In this document: positions 5,248 through 15,038 of the stretch, in pieces
Position numbering within the stretch: position 1 is the stretch's first letter
Layout of the letters: the number at the start of each line of letters is the position of its first letter
Assembly: GCA_015662405.1 (NCBI GenBank)
Contig: DQUE01000113.1
Location: forward strand, 1-15,721
Length of the DNA stretch: 15,721 nucleotides
From: Sulfurimonas autotrophica
GTDB taxonomy: Bacteria; Campylobacterota; Campylobacteria; Campylobacterales; Sulfurimonadaceae
Direction of reading: 5' to 3'
Notes under the pieces: generated by a model
Seen by the model: the letters and a program-made list of their open reading frames with translations, nothing else
What the model was told of the DNA's origin: nothing
Databases searched by the model: none
Position numbers and translations under genes: made by a program

Positions 5248-8200
5248 ATGTTAAACACTTTATATTCCGGAAACCGTCTTCGTGTAGACTTCTCTAAAAC
5301 TCCTCAAGAAATTGAAGTACCAAATTTACTCCAACTACAACAAAGTTCGTATGACAAATTTTTAATGTTAAATGCTAAAGACAGAAGTCTTAGTGGTATT
5401 GAAAAAGTTTTTCAATCTGTTTTTCCTATTCATGATGCACAAAATAGGTTAACTGTTGAGTATATTAGTTCTGAAGTTACAAATCCTAAGTACACAGTTC
5501 GTGAATGTATGGAGAGGGGACTTACATATGCAGTAAGCCTTAGAATGAAAACGCGTCTTATCCTTTGGGATAGAGATGAAAATACAAAAGAGAAGCTTGG
5601 TGTTGCTGACATCAAAGAACAGAGTATATTTGTTCGTGATATTCCGCTCATGACAGAAAGAACTTCATTTATTATTAATGGTGTTGAACGTGTTGTTGTG
5701 AATCAACTTCACCGTTCACCAGGTGTAATATTTAAAGAAGAAGAGTCATCTACAGCTGGGAATAAATTAATTTATACTGGACAGATTATTCCTGATCGTG
5801 GTTCATGGCTCTATTTTGAGTATGATCCTAAAGATATTCTTTATATGAGAATTAACAAGCGTCGTAAAGTGCCTGTTACAATTATGTTCCGTGCTTTAGG
5901 TTACTCTAAACAAGATATTTTAAAACTCTTCTATCCAATACAAACAATAAAAATCAATGATAATACATTCTCTATAGATTTTAATGCTAAAGATTATTCT
6001 TCTCGTCTATCATATGATTTGGTTGATATGAATGGTAAAGTTTTAGTAGTCGCAGGAAAAAGACTCTCTAACAAAAAAGTACAAAAACTTTTGGATGATG
6101 GTGTAACAGAGGTACAATATCCACTAGATATACTTTTAGAGAGATATTTAGCCGAGCCTATCATTGATCCAGAAACTGGGGAAGTTCTTTTTGATGCTAT
6201 GACGCATATAGATGAGACAAAACTAAAGAAAATGGCTGAAATTGGTGTGAGTGAATTCAAAATTGCCAATGATATTGCAGAAGGGGTAGATAGCTCTATC
6301 ATTAATGCTTTTAATGCTGATAGTGATTCTTTGAAGCTTTTAAAACAGACAGAAGATATTGAAGATGAAAATGACTTGGCTGCTATTCGTATCTATAAAG
6401 TTATGCGTCCAGGTGAGCCAGTAACAAAAGAGGCAGCAAAAATATTTGTAAACCAACTTTTCTTTGATCCAGAAAGATATGATTTAACGCAAGTTGGTCG
6501 AATGAAAATGAATCATAAACTTGGAATGAATATTCCAGAATATGTTACAGTACTCACACATGAAGATATTATTGAATCTGTAAAATATGTCATTAAAGTA
6601 AAAAATGGTCAGGGTCATTTGGATGATAGAGATCATTTAGGAAATCGCCGTATTCGTTCAATTGGTGAGCTTTTAGGAAATGAGTTACATAATGGTCTTG
6701 TAAAAATGCAAAAAGCTATTCGTGACAAACTCTCTACTATGAGTGGGCCGATGAATGAGCTTATGCCACATGATTTGATTAATTCAAAAATGATTACTTC
6801 TACTATTATGGAGTTTTTCTCAGGTGGACAGCTTTCTCAGTTTATGGATCAAACAAATCCACTTTCTGAAGTTACTCACAAGCGTCGTCTCTCTGCACTT
6901 GGTGAAGGTGGTCTTGTTAAAGAGCGTGCTGGATTTGAAGTACGCGATGTTCACCCAACTCATTATGGGAGAATCTGTCCGGTTGAGACTCCAGAGGGGC
7001 AAAATATCGGTCTTATTAATACACTTGCAATGTATGCAAAGGTAAATGAGCATGGTTTTATTGAAGCACCATATAAAGTGGTAAAAGATGGAAAAATAAC
7101 AAATGAGATTGTTTATTTGACTGCAACGCAAGAAGAGGGTAAAAAAATTGCAGCTGCTTCAAATAGACTCGATGAGAATGGACAGTTTGTTGAAGACTTG
7201 ATTGCTGTACGACAAGATGGAGAGATTCTTTTAAGAGACCCAAAAGAGTGTGAATATGCGGATCTCTCTTCACAGATGGTTGTTGGTGTAGCTGCATCAC
7301 TTATTCCATTCTTAGAACATGATGATGCCAATCGTGCACTTATGGGTTCAAACATGCAACGCCAAGCTGTACCGCTTTTACGTGCGAATGCACCAATGGT
7401 AGGGACAGGTGTTGAAAAACTTGTTGCTCGTGATGCGTGGGAGTGTATAAAAGCAAAACGTGCTGGTAAAATTGAAAAAGTTGATAGTAAGCATATTTAC
7501 ATTATGGGTGAAGAAGATGGTGAGATTTTTATTGACTACTATCCATTACAAAAAAATCTTCGTACCAATCAAAATACTTCATTTACACAAAAACCAATTG
7601 TAGAAGTTGGTGAAATGGTTGAAAAAAATCAGATTATCGCCGATGGTCCAAATATGGATAAAGGTGAGTTGGCTCTTGGTGTAAATGCTATGGTTGCCTT
7701 TATGCCTTGGAATGGTTACAACTTTGAGGATGCGATTGTAATTTCTGAGCGTTTAATTCGTCAAGATGCATTTACTTCAGTACATATTTATGAAAAAGAA
7801 GTAGAAGCTCGTGAATTAAAGCATGGCGTTGAAGAGATTACACGAGATATCCCTAATGTGCGTGATGATGAACTTGCTCACTTAGATGAAAGTGGTATAG
7901 TAAAAATCGGTACAAATGTAAAAGGGGGAATGATTCTTGTAGGAAAAGTCTCTCCAAAAGGAGAGGTAAAACCAACTCCTGAAGAGCGTCTTTTACGTGC
8001 GATATTTGGTGAAAAAGCAGGTCATGTTGTGAATAAATCACTTTACTGCCCACCATCTATGGAAGGAGTGGTTGTAGATATTAAAGTATTCACGAAAAAA
8101 GGGTACGATAAAGATCCACGTGCGCTTGAACTTGAAAAAGAAGAGAGAGATTATTTAGAGCGTGAGCATTACGATAGACTCATTATGATCGATAAAGAGG

Positions 8201-9393
8201 AGATGCTGCGTGTTGCAAAACTTTTAACTCGTGAACCACTGCAAAGTGATATTAAAATAGGTAGCACTGAGTATAAAGCTGGTGATGTGATTAATGGAGA
8301 TGATTTAAAAGAGGTGAACCGTTTTGCCATGAATGCAATTGTAAAATCATTTTCACAAGAGATCCAAGATGAGTACAATAAGACGAAAAACCATTTTCAA
8401 AAACAAAAAAGAGTCTTTAGGGATGAGCATGAAGAAAAATTAACGATTTTAGAAAAAGATGATATTTTACCAAATGGTGTTGTGAAATATGTGAAGATTT
8501 ATATCGCAACAAAACGTCATCTTAAAGTCGGTGATAAAATGGCAGGTCGCCATGGAAACAAAGGTATTGTCTCAAATATCGTTCCTGAAGTTGATATGCC
8601 ATATATGGAAGATGGACGCTCTGTTGATGTATGTTTAAATCCACTAGGTGTTCCTTCTCGTATGAATATTGGTCAAATTCTAGAGATGCACCTTGGTATG
8701 GCTGGTCGTGAACTTGGTCACCAGATTCAAGAGCAATTTGAATCAAAACAGAAAGATTATATAGATAATTTACGCGCTAAGATGATTGAGATTGCAGATG
8801 TAGCAGGAATGATGAGAGCCTCAGAAGTTATAGGGAAAATGGATGATGATGAGTTCTTAAAACATGCAAGAGATTGGGCAAAAGGTGTCAAATTTGCTAC
8901 GCCTATTTTTGAAGGGACAAATGCGAAAGAGTTTGAAAAACTTTATAAATTAGCAAATATGGAGAGTGATGGCAAATGTGTGCTTTATGATGGAAAAACA
9001 GGTGAGAGAATAAAAGAGCGTGTTAATGTTGGTTACATGTATATCTTAAAACTGCACCACCTTGTTGATGAAAAGATCCATGCTCGCTCAACTGGACCAT
9101 ACTCTTTGGTTACACAACAACCAGTTGGAGGGAAAGCACTTTTTGGTGGACAAAGGTTTGGTGAGATGGAAGTTTGGGCACTAGAGGCATATGGTGCATC
9201 AGCAGTGCTTAAAGAGATGTTGACTATTAAATCAGATGATGTTGATGGTCGTGTACGTGCCTATAAAGCACTTACAAAAGGTGAATTGGTGCCAGAGTCT
9301 GGTATTCCTGAAACACTATTTGTATTAACAAAAGAGCTACAAGCATTGGCTCTTGATGTAGATATTATGGACGAGGTAGAAGAGGATGAGTAA
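5248..9393 (+). CDS. rpoB: DNA-directed RNA polymerase subunit beta
   Basis: RpoB forms one side of the active-site cleft of RNA polymerase. The 1381-residue protein is slightly longer than E. coli beta (1342). Landmarks: RSPGV at 156-160; the rifampicin region at about 523-560 (QLSQFMDQTNPLSEVTHKRR) with Gln531, Asp534, His544 and Ser549, equivalent to E. coli 513, 516, 526 and 531, all of the common susceptible type; GDKMAGRHGNKG with Lys1097 and Lys1105, equivalent to active-site Lys1065 and Lys1073; and the C-terminal QPVGGKALFGGQRFGEMEVWALEA clamp segment. The tail DEVEEDE is very acidic. SD GAGG (5239-5242 region) stands before ATG 5248. Its last 8 nt overlap rpoC. Confidence 0.99.
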   Translation: MLNTLYSGNRLRVDFSKTPQEIEVPNLLQLQQSSYDKFLMLNAKDRSLSGIEKVFQSVFPIHDAQNRLTVEYISSEVTNPKYTVRECMERGLTYAVSLRMKTRLILWDRDENTKEKLGVADIKEQSIFVRDIPLMTERTSFIINGVERVVVNQLHRSPGVIFKEEESSTAGNKLIYTGQIIPDRGSWLYFEYDPKDILYMRINKRRKVPVTIMFRALGYSKQDILKLFYPIQTIKINDNTFSIDFNAKDYSSRLSYDLVDMNGKVLVVAGKRLSNKKVQKLLDDGVTEVQYPLDILLERYLAEPIIDPETGEVLFDAMTHIDETKLKKMAEIGVSEFKIANDIAEGVDSSIINAFNADSDSLKLLKQTEDIEDENDLAAIRIYKVMRPGEPVTKEAAKIFVNQLFFDPERYDLTQVGRMKMNHKLGMNIPEYVTVLTHEDIIESVKYVIKVKNGQGHLDDRDHLGNRRIRSIGELLGNELHNGLVKMQKAIRDKLSTMSGPMNELMPHDLINSKMITSTIMEFFSGGQLSQFMDQTNPLSEVTHKRRLSALGEGGLVKERAGFEVRDVHPTHYGRICPVETPEGQNIGLINTLAMYAKVNEHGFIEAPYKVVKDGKITNEIVYLTATQEEGKKIAAASNRLDENGQFVEDLIAVRQDGEILLRDPKECEYADLSSQMVVGVAASLIPFLEHDDANRALMGSNMQRQAVPLLRANAPMVGTGVEKLVARDAWECIKAKRAGKIEKVDSKHIYIMGEEDGEIFIDYYPLQKNLRTNQNTSFTQKPIVEVGEMVEKNQIIADGPNMDKGELALGVNAMVAFMPWNGYNFEDAIVISERLIRQDAFTSVHIYEKEVEARELKHGVEEITRDIPNVRDDELAHLDESGIVKIGTNVKGGMILVGKVSPKGEVKPTPEERLLRAIFGEKAGHVVNKSLYCPPSMEGVVVDIKVFTKKGYDKDPRALELEKEERDYLEREHYDRLIMIDKEEMLRVAKLLTREPLQSDIKIGSTEYKAGDVINGDDLKEVNRFAMNAIVKSFSQEIQDEYNKTKNHFQKQKRVFRDEHEEKLTILEKDDILPNGVVKYVKIYIATKRHLKVGDKMAGRHGNKGIVSNIVPEVDMPYMEDGRSVDVCLNPLGVPSRMNIGQILEMHLGMAGRELGHQIQEQFESKQKDYIDNLRAKMIEIADVAGMMRASEVIGKMDDDEFLKHARDWAKGVKFATPIFEGTNAKEFEKLYKLANMESDGKCVLYDGKTGERIKERVNVGYMYILKLHHLVDEKIHARSTGPYSLVTQQPVGGKALFGGQRFGEMEVWALEAYGASAVLKEMLTIKSDDVDGRVRAYKALTKGELVPESGIPETLFVLTKELQALALDVDIMDEVEEDE

Positions 9394-12300
9394 ATTAGTA
9401 CCAGTAGAAGTAACAGAAGAGAGTAGACCAAAAGATATAAAACAACTACAATTCCGTCTTGCATCACCTGAAAAGGTAATGTCTTGGAGTCACGGTGAAG
9501 TAAAAAAACCTGAAACGATCAACTACCGTACTTTAAAGCCAGAACGCGATGGTCTGTTTTGTGCAAAAATATTTGGACCAGTTAGAGACTATGAGTGTCT
9601 TTGTGGCAAATATAAAAAGATGCGTTATAAAGGCGTAGTATGTGAAAAATGTGGTGTTGAAGTTACCTCGACAAAAGTTCGTCGTACTCGTATGGGACAT
9701 ATTGAGCTTGTAACGCCTGTTGCACACATTTGGTATGTTAGCTCACTGCCTTCTAGAATTGGTACACTGCTTGGTATAAAGATGAAAGACTTAGAGCGTG
9801 TACTCTATTATGAAGCGTATATTGTTGAAAATGGTGGAGAAGCATACTATGATGCTGAAGCAAAAACACCGGTTTTAAAATATGATGTTTTAAATGAAGA
9901 GCAGTATCGCACACTTGTTCAAAGATTTGGAGAGTTAGGCTTTAAGGCTCGTATGGGTGGTGAAGTTATCCGAGATTTACTTGATTCTATTGATTTAGTT
10001 GATCTTTTTACAAATTTAAAAGAGGCTATTGGTGAGACAAAATCTGAAGCAAAAAAGAAAACAATTAACAAGCGTTTAAAAGTAATAGAGTCATTTTTAA
10101 ACTCTGGTAATAACCCTGCATGGATGATGCTGACTATATTACCAGTACTTCCACCAGATTTACGCCCATTAGTATCGCTCGATGGTGGGAAATTTGCAGT
10201 ATCAGATGTCAATGACCTTTACAGACGCGTTATTAATCGTAATCAGCGTTTAAAACGCCTTGTAGAGCTTGAAGCACCTGAGATTATTGTAAGAAATGAG
10301 AAGCGTATGCTCCAAGAGGCTGTCGATGCTCTATTTGATAATGGACGTCGCGCAAATGCTGTAAAGGGTGCTAATAAGCGCCCACTAAAATCTTTAAGTG
10401 AAATTATTAAAGGAAAACAGGGGCGTTTTCGTCAAAACCTGCTTGGTAAACGTGTTGACTTCTCTGGGCGTTCCGTTATTGTTGTTGGTCCATCTCTACA
10501 AATGGATGAGTGTGGATTGCCTAAGAAGATGGCTTTGGAGCTATTTAAACCGCACTTGATCGCAAAACTTGAAGAGAAAGGTTATGCAACAACGGTAAAA
10601 GCTGCAAAGAAAATGATAGAAGCGAAAACAAATGAAGTATGGGAGTGTCTTGCTGAAATTGTTGATGGTTATCCGATTATGCTTAACCGTGCACCGACAC
10701 TCCATAAGCTCTCTATTCAAGCATTTCATCCAAAACTTATTGATGGAAAAGCTATTCAATTGCACCCATTAGTTTGTGCGGCGTTTAATGCCGACTTTGA
10801 TGGGGATCAGATGGCTGTGCATGTACCGCTTTCCTCAAAAGCAATAGCAGAAGCAAAAGTATTAATGCTTGCATCTATGAATATTTTACTTCCTGCATCA
10901 GGAAAAGCAATTGCAACGCCTTCTCAAGATATGGTACTTGGTATCTACTATATATCTTTAGAAAAAAATGGAGTAAAAGGCTCAAATAAACTCTTTGCAA
11001 ATGTTGATGAGATTAGAATTGCCTTAGAGCATGATGCACTTGATTTGCATGCAAAAGTAAGAACACGTGTTGATGGACGTATTATTCATACAACTGCTGG
11101 TCGTCTTTTACTTAAAGCTATTTTACCTGATTTTGTTCCTGCTGAATTATGGAACAGAGTGATGAAGAAAAAAGCTATTAATGAGATAGTTGATTATGTG
11201 CAAAAACATGGTGGTATCGGTGTGACGGCATCTTTTCTTGATCGTTTGAAAGATTTAGGATTTAAACATGCAACAGAGGCTGGTGTTTCAATCTCTGCTG
11301 ATGATATTCGTGTGCCAGATATGAAGGCAGCAAAAATTGCAGAGTCAAAAGCACGTGTTATTGAGATTCAAAAACAGTTTGAAGCGGGATTGTTGACAGA
11401 GCAAGAGAGATATAACAAGATTATTGATGTCTGGACAGATACAAATAATGTACTTGCAGCAGAAATGATGCAATTAGTACAAACTGATAAAGATGGTTTT
11501 AACTCTATTCACATGATGGCAGATTCTGGGGCTCGTGGTTCTGCGGCACAAATTCGTCAACTTGCAGGTATGCGTGGATTGATGGCAAAACCTAGTGGTG
11601 AGATTATTGAGACTCCTATTATCTCTAACTTTAAAGAGGGACTCAATGTAATTGAGTACTTTATTTCAACGCATGGTGCTCGTAAAGGTCTTGCCGATAC
11701 GGCACTTAAAACTGCAAATGCGGGTTACTTAACTCGTAAATTGGTTGATGTTGCACAAAATGTAAAAATTGTTGCACATGATTGTCATACACATGAAGGT
11801 ATTGAAATTTCAGATATTCAAGATCAAAATACATTAATCGAATCTTTAGAAGATAGACTCAATGGTCGTGTACTTGCAGATGATGTTATTGATCCAATCT
11901 CTAATGAAATTCTTTACGCTGAAGGAACACTACTTGATGAAGTGAGTGCAAAGGTAATTGCTGATTCAGGTATCAAGACAGCTGTTATTAGAACGCCAAC
12001 TACATGTAAAAGTCAAGATGGTGTTTGTGCATTATGTTATGGTGTGAACCTTGCAACAGGACATATTGTTCGCTCTGGTGAAGCTGTTGGAATTATTGCA
12101 GCACAATCAATTGGTGAGCCTGGTACACAGTTGACACTTCGTACATTCCACGTTGGGGGAACAGCGTCATCTACTGCTCAAGAGAGACAGGTTATTGCAG
12201 AAAAAGAGGGATTTATTCGCTACTATAACTTAAAAACTTATAGAAATAAAGAGGGTAAAAATATTGTTGCAAATCGTCGTAATGCAGGTGTTTTATTGGT

Positions 12301-13906
12301 TGAGCCAAAAATTAAAGCACCATTTGCAGGGATAGTTGAGATTCAGACTATTCATGATGAAGTTATTATTAGTGTAAAATCTCATGAAGAGACTGTGCGC
12401 TATTCACTGCGTAAAATAGAAATTGCAAAACCAAATGAACTTGCAGGTGTCAGTGGACAGATAGAAGGAAAATATTATTTCCCATATAAATCTGGAGAAA
12501 AAGTTGAAGCGTTAGATTCTATTGTTGAAACCATAAAAGATGGATGGAATGTACCAAGTCGTATACCATATGCATCAGAACTTTTGGTTGATGATGGAGC
12601 TCCGGTTACGAAAAAAATTCTTGCACAAGAAGCTGGTACTGTAAAATATTTCTTACTCAAAGGTGACTATTTAGAGAGATTTGAAGGGCTAGAGTCTGGT
12701 TATGAAGTTGTTGAAAAAGGTCTTTTTGCAACAGTAGTTGATGAAAATAACCGGGAAGCTATCCGTCATTATATCGCACGTGGATCAGTGATTGTTACAA
12801 GTGATGATGAAAGTGTAGAGAGTGATACAGTAATTGCAAAACCTTCCTCTGATGAGTCAGTTGTCATAGCTGAGTGGGATCCATACTCTAACCCGATAAT
12901 TTCTGAAGCAAATGGTGTTGTAAAATATGAGGATATTATAGTTGGCACAACTGCAAGTGAACAGCTTGATGAATTGACTGGAAAAACTCGTTTAATGATT
13001 AATGATCATATCTCTTCAGAGTATAAACCGGCAATTGTATTGGCAACAGAAGATGGTGAGTTGTTACGTTATGCAATTGAGCCAAAATCATCAGTATATG
13101 TGGCAGATGGTGCAGAAGTAAAAGTTGCAGATATTTTAGCAAAAACACCAAAAGCATTACAAAAATCATCAGATATTACAGGGGGTCTTCCGCGTGTATC
13201 TGAACTTTTTGAAGGTCGTCGTCCTAAAGCAACTGCACTTATTTCTGAAATTGACGGTGTGGTAAGTTTTGGGAAACCTCTTCGTGGTAAAATAAGAATT
13301 ATTGTCAGTAATGCGGAGAATGGCATTGTAAAAGAGTATTTTGTAGATAAATCACATGAGCCTGTTGTAAATCCTGGTGATTTCGTTCACGCAGGTGAGC
13401 GATTGACTACTGGTATATTATCATCCCATGAGCTTTTACGTATTATGGGTGTCAAAGCACTTTATAACTACCTAGTATCAGAAGTACAACAGGTTTATCG
13501 TTCACAAGGGGTTAATATCGCTGATAAGCATATTGAGATAATCTTTACGCAGATGTTGCGTCAAGTAAAAATTGTCAAAGCAGGTGATACAAAATTCATT
13601 GAAGGTGATTTAGTTTCAAAAGTGAAATTCACGCAAGAAAATGAAAAAATTATGCGCCTTGGTGGACGTCCGGCAATTGCTGAACCATTCTTGGTTGGTA
13701 TTACACGTGCGGCAGTTTCAGCTGATTCTATCATATCAGCTGCGTCATTCCAAGATACAACAAAAGTATTAACAGAAGCTGCAGTTTCAGCAAAAGTTGA
13801 TAATCTTGACAACTTAAAAGAGAATGTCATTATTGGTCGTACTATTCCTGTTGGAACAGGTATCTACAAAGATAAAAATATTGAGTTTGTATCAGAAGAG
13901 GGGTAG
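9386..13906 (+). CDS. rpoC: DNA-directed RNA polymerase subunit beta'
   Basis: RpoC carries the catalytic magnesium site. Zinc site 1 is Cys71, Cys73, Cys86, Cys89. The invariant NADFDGD at 468-474 supplies Asp470, Asp472 and Asp474. Zinc site 2 is Cys800, Cys874, Cys881, Cys884, and the trigger-loop His is His922; all are 14 below E. coli numbering. At 1506 residues it is about 100 longer than E. coli beta' (1407): the trigger-loop insertion between about 925 and the DITGGLPRV motif at 1263 is about 340 residues instead of roughly 200. The start lies inside rpoB in another frame; CGAGG (9372-9376), within rpoB, is the likely SD, implying translational coupling. Confidence 0.99.
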   Translation: MSKLVPVEVTEESRPKDIKQLQFRLASPEKVMSWSHGEVKKPETINYRTLKPERDGLFCAKIFGPVRDYECLCGKYKKMRYKGVVCEKCGVEVTSTKVRRTRMGHIELVTPVAHIWYVSSLPSRIGTLLGIKMKDLERVLYYEAYIVENGGEAYYDAEAKTPVLKYDVLNEEQYRTLVQRFGELGFKARMGGEVIRDLLDSIDLVDLFTNLKEAIGETKSEAKKKTINKRLKVIESFLNSGNNPAWMMLTILPVLPPDLRPLVSLDGGKFAVSDVNDLYRRVINRNQRLKRLVELEAPEIIVRNEKRMLQEAVDALFDNGRRANAVKGANKRPLKSLSEIIKGKQGRFRQNLLGKRVDFSGRSVIVVGPSLQMDECGLPKKMALELFKPHLIAKLEEKGYATTVKAAKKMIEAKTNEVWECLAEIVDGYPIMLNRAPTLHKLSIQAFHPKLIDGKAIQLHPLVCAAFNADFDGDQMAVHVPLSSKAIAEAKVLMLASMNILLPASGKAIATPSQDMVLGIYYISLEKNGVKGSNKLFANVDEIRIALEHDALDLHAKVRTRVDGRIIHTTAGRLLLKAILPDFVPAELWNRVMKKKAINEIVDYVQKHGGIGVTASFLDRLKDLGFKHATEAGVSISADDIRVPDMKAAKIAESKARVIEIQKQFEAGLLTEQERYNKIIDVWTDTNNVLAAEMMQLVQTDKDGFNSIHMMADSGARGSAAQIRQLAGMRGLMAKPSGEIIETPIISNFKEGLNVIEYFISTHGARKGLADTALKTANAGYLTRKLVDVAQNVKIVAHDCHTHEGIEISDIQDQNTLIESLEDRLNGRVLADDVIDPISNEILYAEGTLLDEVSAKVIADSGIKTAVIRTPTTCKSQDGVCALCYGVNLATGHIVRSGEAVGIIAAQSIGEPGTQLTLRTFHVGGTASSTAQERQVIAEKEGFIRYYNLKTYRNKEGKNIVANRRNAGVLLVEPKIKAPFAGIVEIQTIHDEVIISVKSHEETVRYSLRKIEIAKPNELAGVSGQIEGKYYFPYKSGEKVEALDSIVETIKDGWNVPSRIPYASELLVDDGAPVTKKILAQEAGTVKYFLLKGDYLERFEGLESGYEVVEKGLFATVVDENNREAIRHYIARGSVIVTSDDESVESDTVIAKPSSDESVVIAEWDPYSNPIISEANGVVKYEDIIVGTTASEQLDELTGKTRLMINDHISSEYKPAIVLATEDGELLRYAIEPKSSVYVADGAEVKVADILAKTPKALQKSSDITGGLPRVSELFEGRRPKATALISEIDGVVSFGKPLRGKIRIIVSNAENGIVKEYFVDKSHEPVVNPGDFVHAGERLTTGILSSHELLRIMGVKALYNYLVSEVQQVYRSQGVNIADKHIEIIFTQMLRQVKIVKAGDTKFIEGDLVSKVKFTQENEKIMRLGGRPAIAEPFLVGITRAAVSADSIISAASFQDTTKVLTEAAVSAKVDNLDNLKENVIIGRTIPVGTGIYKDKNIEFVSEEG

Positions 13907-13917
13907 ATCCTTCTTCT
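13894..13917 (+). promoter_or_regulatory. Hairpin enclosing the rpoC stop codon
   Basis: AGAAGAGGG (13894-13902) pairs with CCTTCTTCT (13909-13917), 9 bp with one G-T, around loop GTAGAT, which contains the TAG stop (13904-13906). No T-run follows, so it is not a standard intrinsic terminator. It may protect the 3' end or aid partial termination before the rpsL promoter; function is inferred. Confidence 0.45.
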
Positions 13918-13996
13918 AATACGTAGAACAAATATACATTTATCTACATCAATCTAACATTTAATATAAACCACACTTAAAATAAGCTTACTTTAA

Positions 13997-14049
13997 TTAC
14001 AATTTCAGTAATATTTCGTGTCTATAATTCTCTAAAATTTTTTAGGGAA
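13997..14049 (+). promoter_or_regulatory. rpsL promoter and 5' leader hairpin
   Basis: The 181-nt rpoC-rpsL gap has a consensus TATAAT at 14023-14028 after a T-rich stretch, the best promoter candidate for the str operon; TTACAA at 13997-14002 is a poor -35 at long spacing. Transcription would begin near 14035. Nearby, TTCTCTAAA (14028 region to 14036) pairs with TTTAGGGAA (14041-14049), a 9-bp stem with a G-T pair that overlaps the presumed start. The rest of the gap is AT-rich with no gene. Confidence 0.55.
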
Positions 14050-14087
14050 TTTTATTCTACTGGAAAAATTTAAGAAAAAGGAATTGT

Positions 14088-14459
14088 ATGCCTACAATCA
14101 ATCAATTGATTCGTAAAGAGCGTAAACGTGTGATTAAAAAATCAAAATCACCGGCTCTTGATTCATGTCCACAGCGTCGTGGTGTATGTACACGTGTTTA
14201 CACAACTACACCTAAAAAACCTAACTCGGCTTTAAGAAAAGTTGCAAAAGTTAGATTAACTTCAGGTTTTGAAGTTATTTCATATATCGGTGGTGAAGGT
14301 CATAACCTTCAAGAACACTCTATCGTACTTGTACGTGGTGGTCGTATTAAAGATTTACCTGGTGTGAAGTATCACATTGTTCGTGGTGCTCTTGATACAG
14401 CTGGTGTTGCAAATCGTAAAGTTGCTCGTTCAAAATATGGAACGAAAAAACCAAAATAG
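14088..14459 (+). CDS. rpsL: 30S ribosomal protein S12
   Basis: S12 lies at the decoding centre and controls accuracy. The 123-residue protein is of normal length. TTTPKKPNSALRKV (39-52) and the loop KDLPG (88-92) are intact. Lys43 and Lys88, the usual streptomycin-resistance positions, have the sensitive (wild-type) residues, and Asp89, methylthiolated in many bacteria, is present. The N-terminus MPTINQLIRKERK and the C-terminus RSKYGTKKPK are typical. AAAGGAA lies just before the ATG. It is the first gene after the new promoter, followed by rpsG 100 nt later. Confidence 0.98.
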   Translation: MPTINQLIRKERKRVIKKSKSPALDSCPQRRGVCTRVYTTTPKKPNSALRKVAKVRLTSGFEVISYIGGEGHNLQEHSIVLVRGGRIKDLPGVKYHIVRGALDTAGVANRKVARSKYGTKKPK

Positions 14460-14496
14460 GCATTGCGTGCCAAGTATATTCAAAAATAGCTACAGG

Positions 14497-14516
14497 ATTA
14501 ATCTTTAGTGATTAAT
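14497..14516 (+). promoter_or_regulatory. Hairpin in the rpsL-rpsG gap
   Basis: ATTAATC (14497-14503) pairs perfectly with GATTAAT (14510-14516) around loop TTTAGT. A weaker 4-bp stem, GGCA/TGCC, lies at 14459-14471, starting on the rpsL stop codon. In E. coli S7 binds the rpsL-rpsG gap and represses translation. The position fits such control, but the stem is AT-only apart from one pair, and no 16S-like S7 site can be recognised by eye. Confidence 0.3.
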
Positions 14517-14559
14517 TTTGAGTAAATTTTGAAAAAAATTGAAGTAAGGAAAAGTACAA

Positions 14560-15027
14560 ATGAGAAGAAGAAAAGCTCCCGTTCGTGAAATTATGCCAGA
14601 TCCAGTTTATGGAAGCAAAATTTTAACGAAGTTTATAAACAAAATTATGTTAGATGGTAAAAAATCTACAGCTGAAAAAATTATCTACAGTGCAATGGAT
14701 ATCATTAGCTCTCGTGGAGAAAAATCAGGGATAGATACATTTAATGAAGCTATTGAGAATATCAAACCTATTATAGAGGTTAAAAGTCGCCGTGTTGGTG
14801 GTGCTACTTATCAAGTTCCAGTAGAAGTTCGCCCAGTACGTCAACAATCTCTCGCAATTCGATGGTTAGTGGATGCCGCTCGCAAACGTAACGAAAGAAC
14901 GATGGCTGAGAGATTGGCAAACGAGTTTATGGATGCAGCATCAGATAAAGGTGCAGCATTTAAGAAAAAAGAAGATACATACAAAATGGCAGAAGCTAAT
15001 AAAGCATTTGCTCATTATAGATGGTAA
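14560..15027 (+). CDS. rpsG: 30S ribosomal protein S7
   Basis: S7 starts assembly of the 30S head and contacts the E-site tRNA. The 155-residue protein matches family length. It begins MRRRKAPVREIMPDPVYGSK and has the rRNA-contacting segment KSRRVGGATYQVPVEVRPVR (75-94) followed by the helix AIRWLVDAARKR (99-110), and ends KAFAHYRW. AAGGAAAA lies about 8 nt before the ATG. fusA begins 11 nt after its stop, so rpsL-rpsG-fusA form the usual str operon. Confidence 0.98.
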   Translation: MRRRKAPVREIMPDPVYGSKILTKFINKIMLDGKKSTAEKIIYSAMDIISSRGEKSGIDTFNEAIENIKPIIEVKSRRVGGATYQVPVEVRPVRQQSLAIRWLVDAARKRNERTMAERLANEFMDAASDKGAAFKKKEDTYKMAEANKAFAHYRW

Positions 15028-15038
15028 TAGGATAACAA

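Noticed and set aside
6824..7045. A 73-codon frame on the + strand inside rpoB
   Set aside because: It overlaps the highly conserved rifampicin region in another frame; coding constraint is explained by rpoB alone.
5248..13906. A Helicobacter-type fused rpoBC gene
   Set aside because: rpoB ends with TAA at 9391-9393 and rpoC starts with its own ATG at 9386 in another frame, so they are separate genes.
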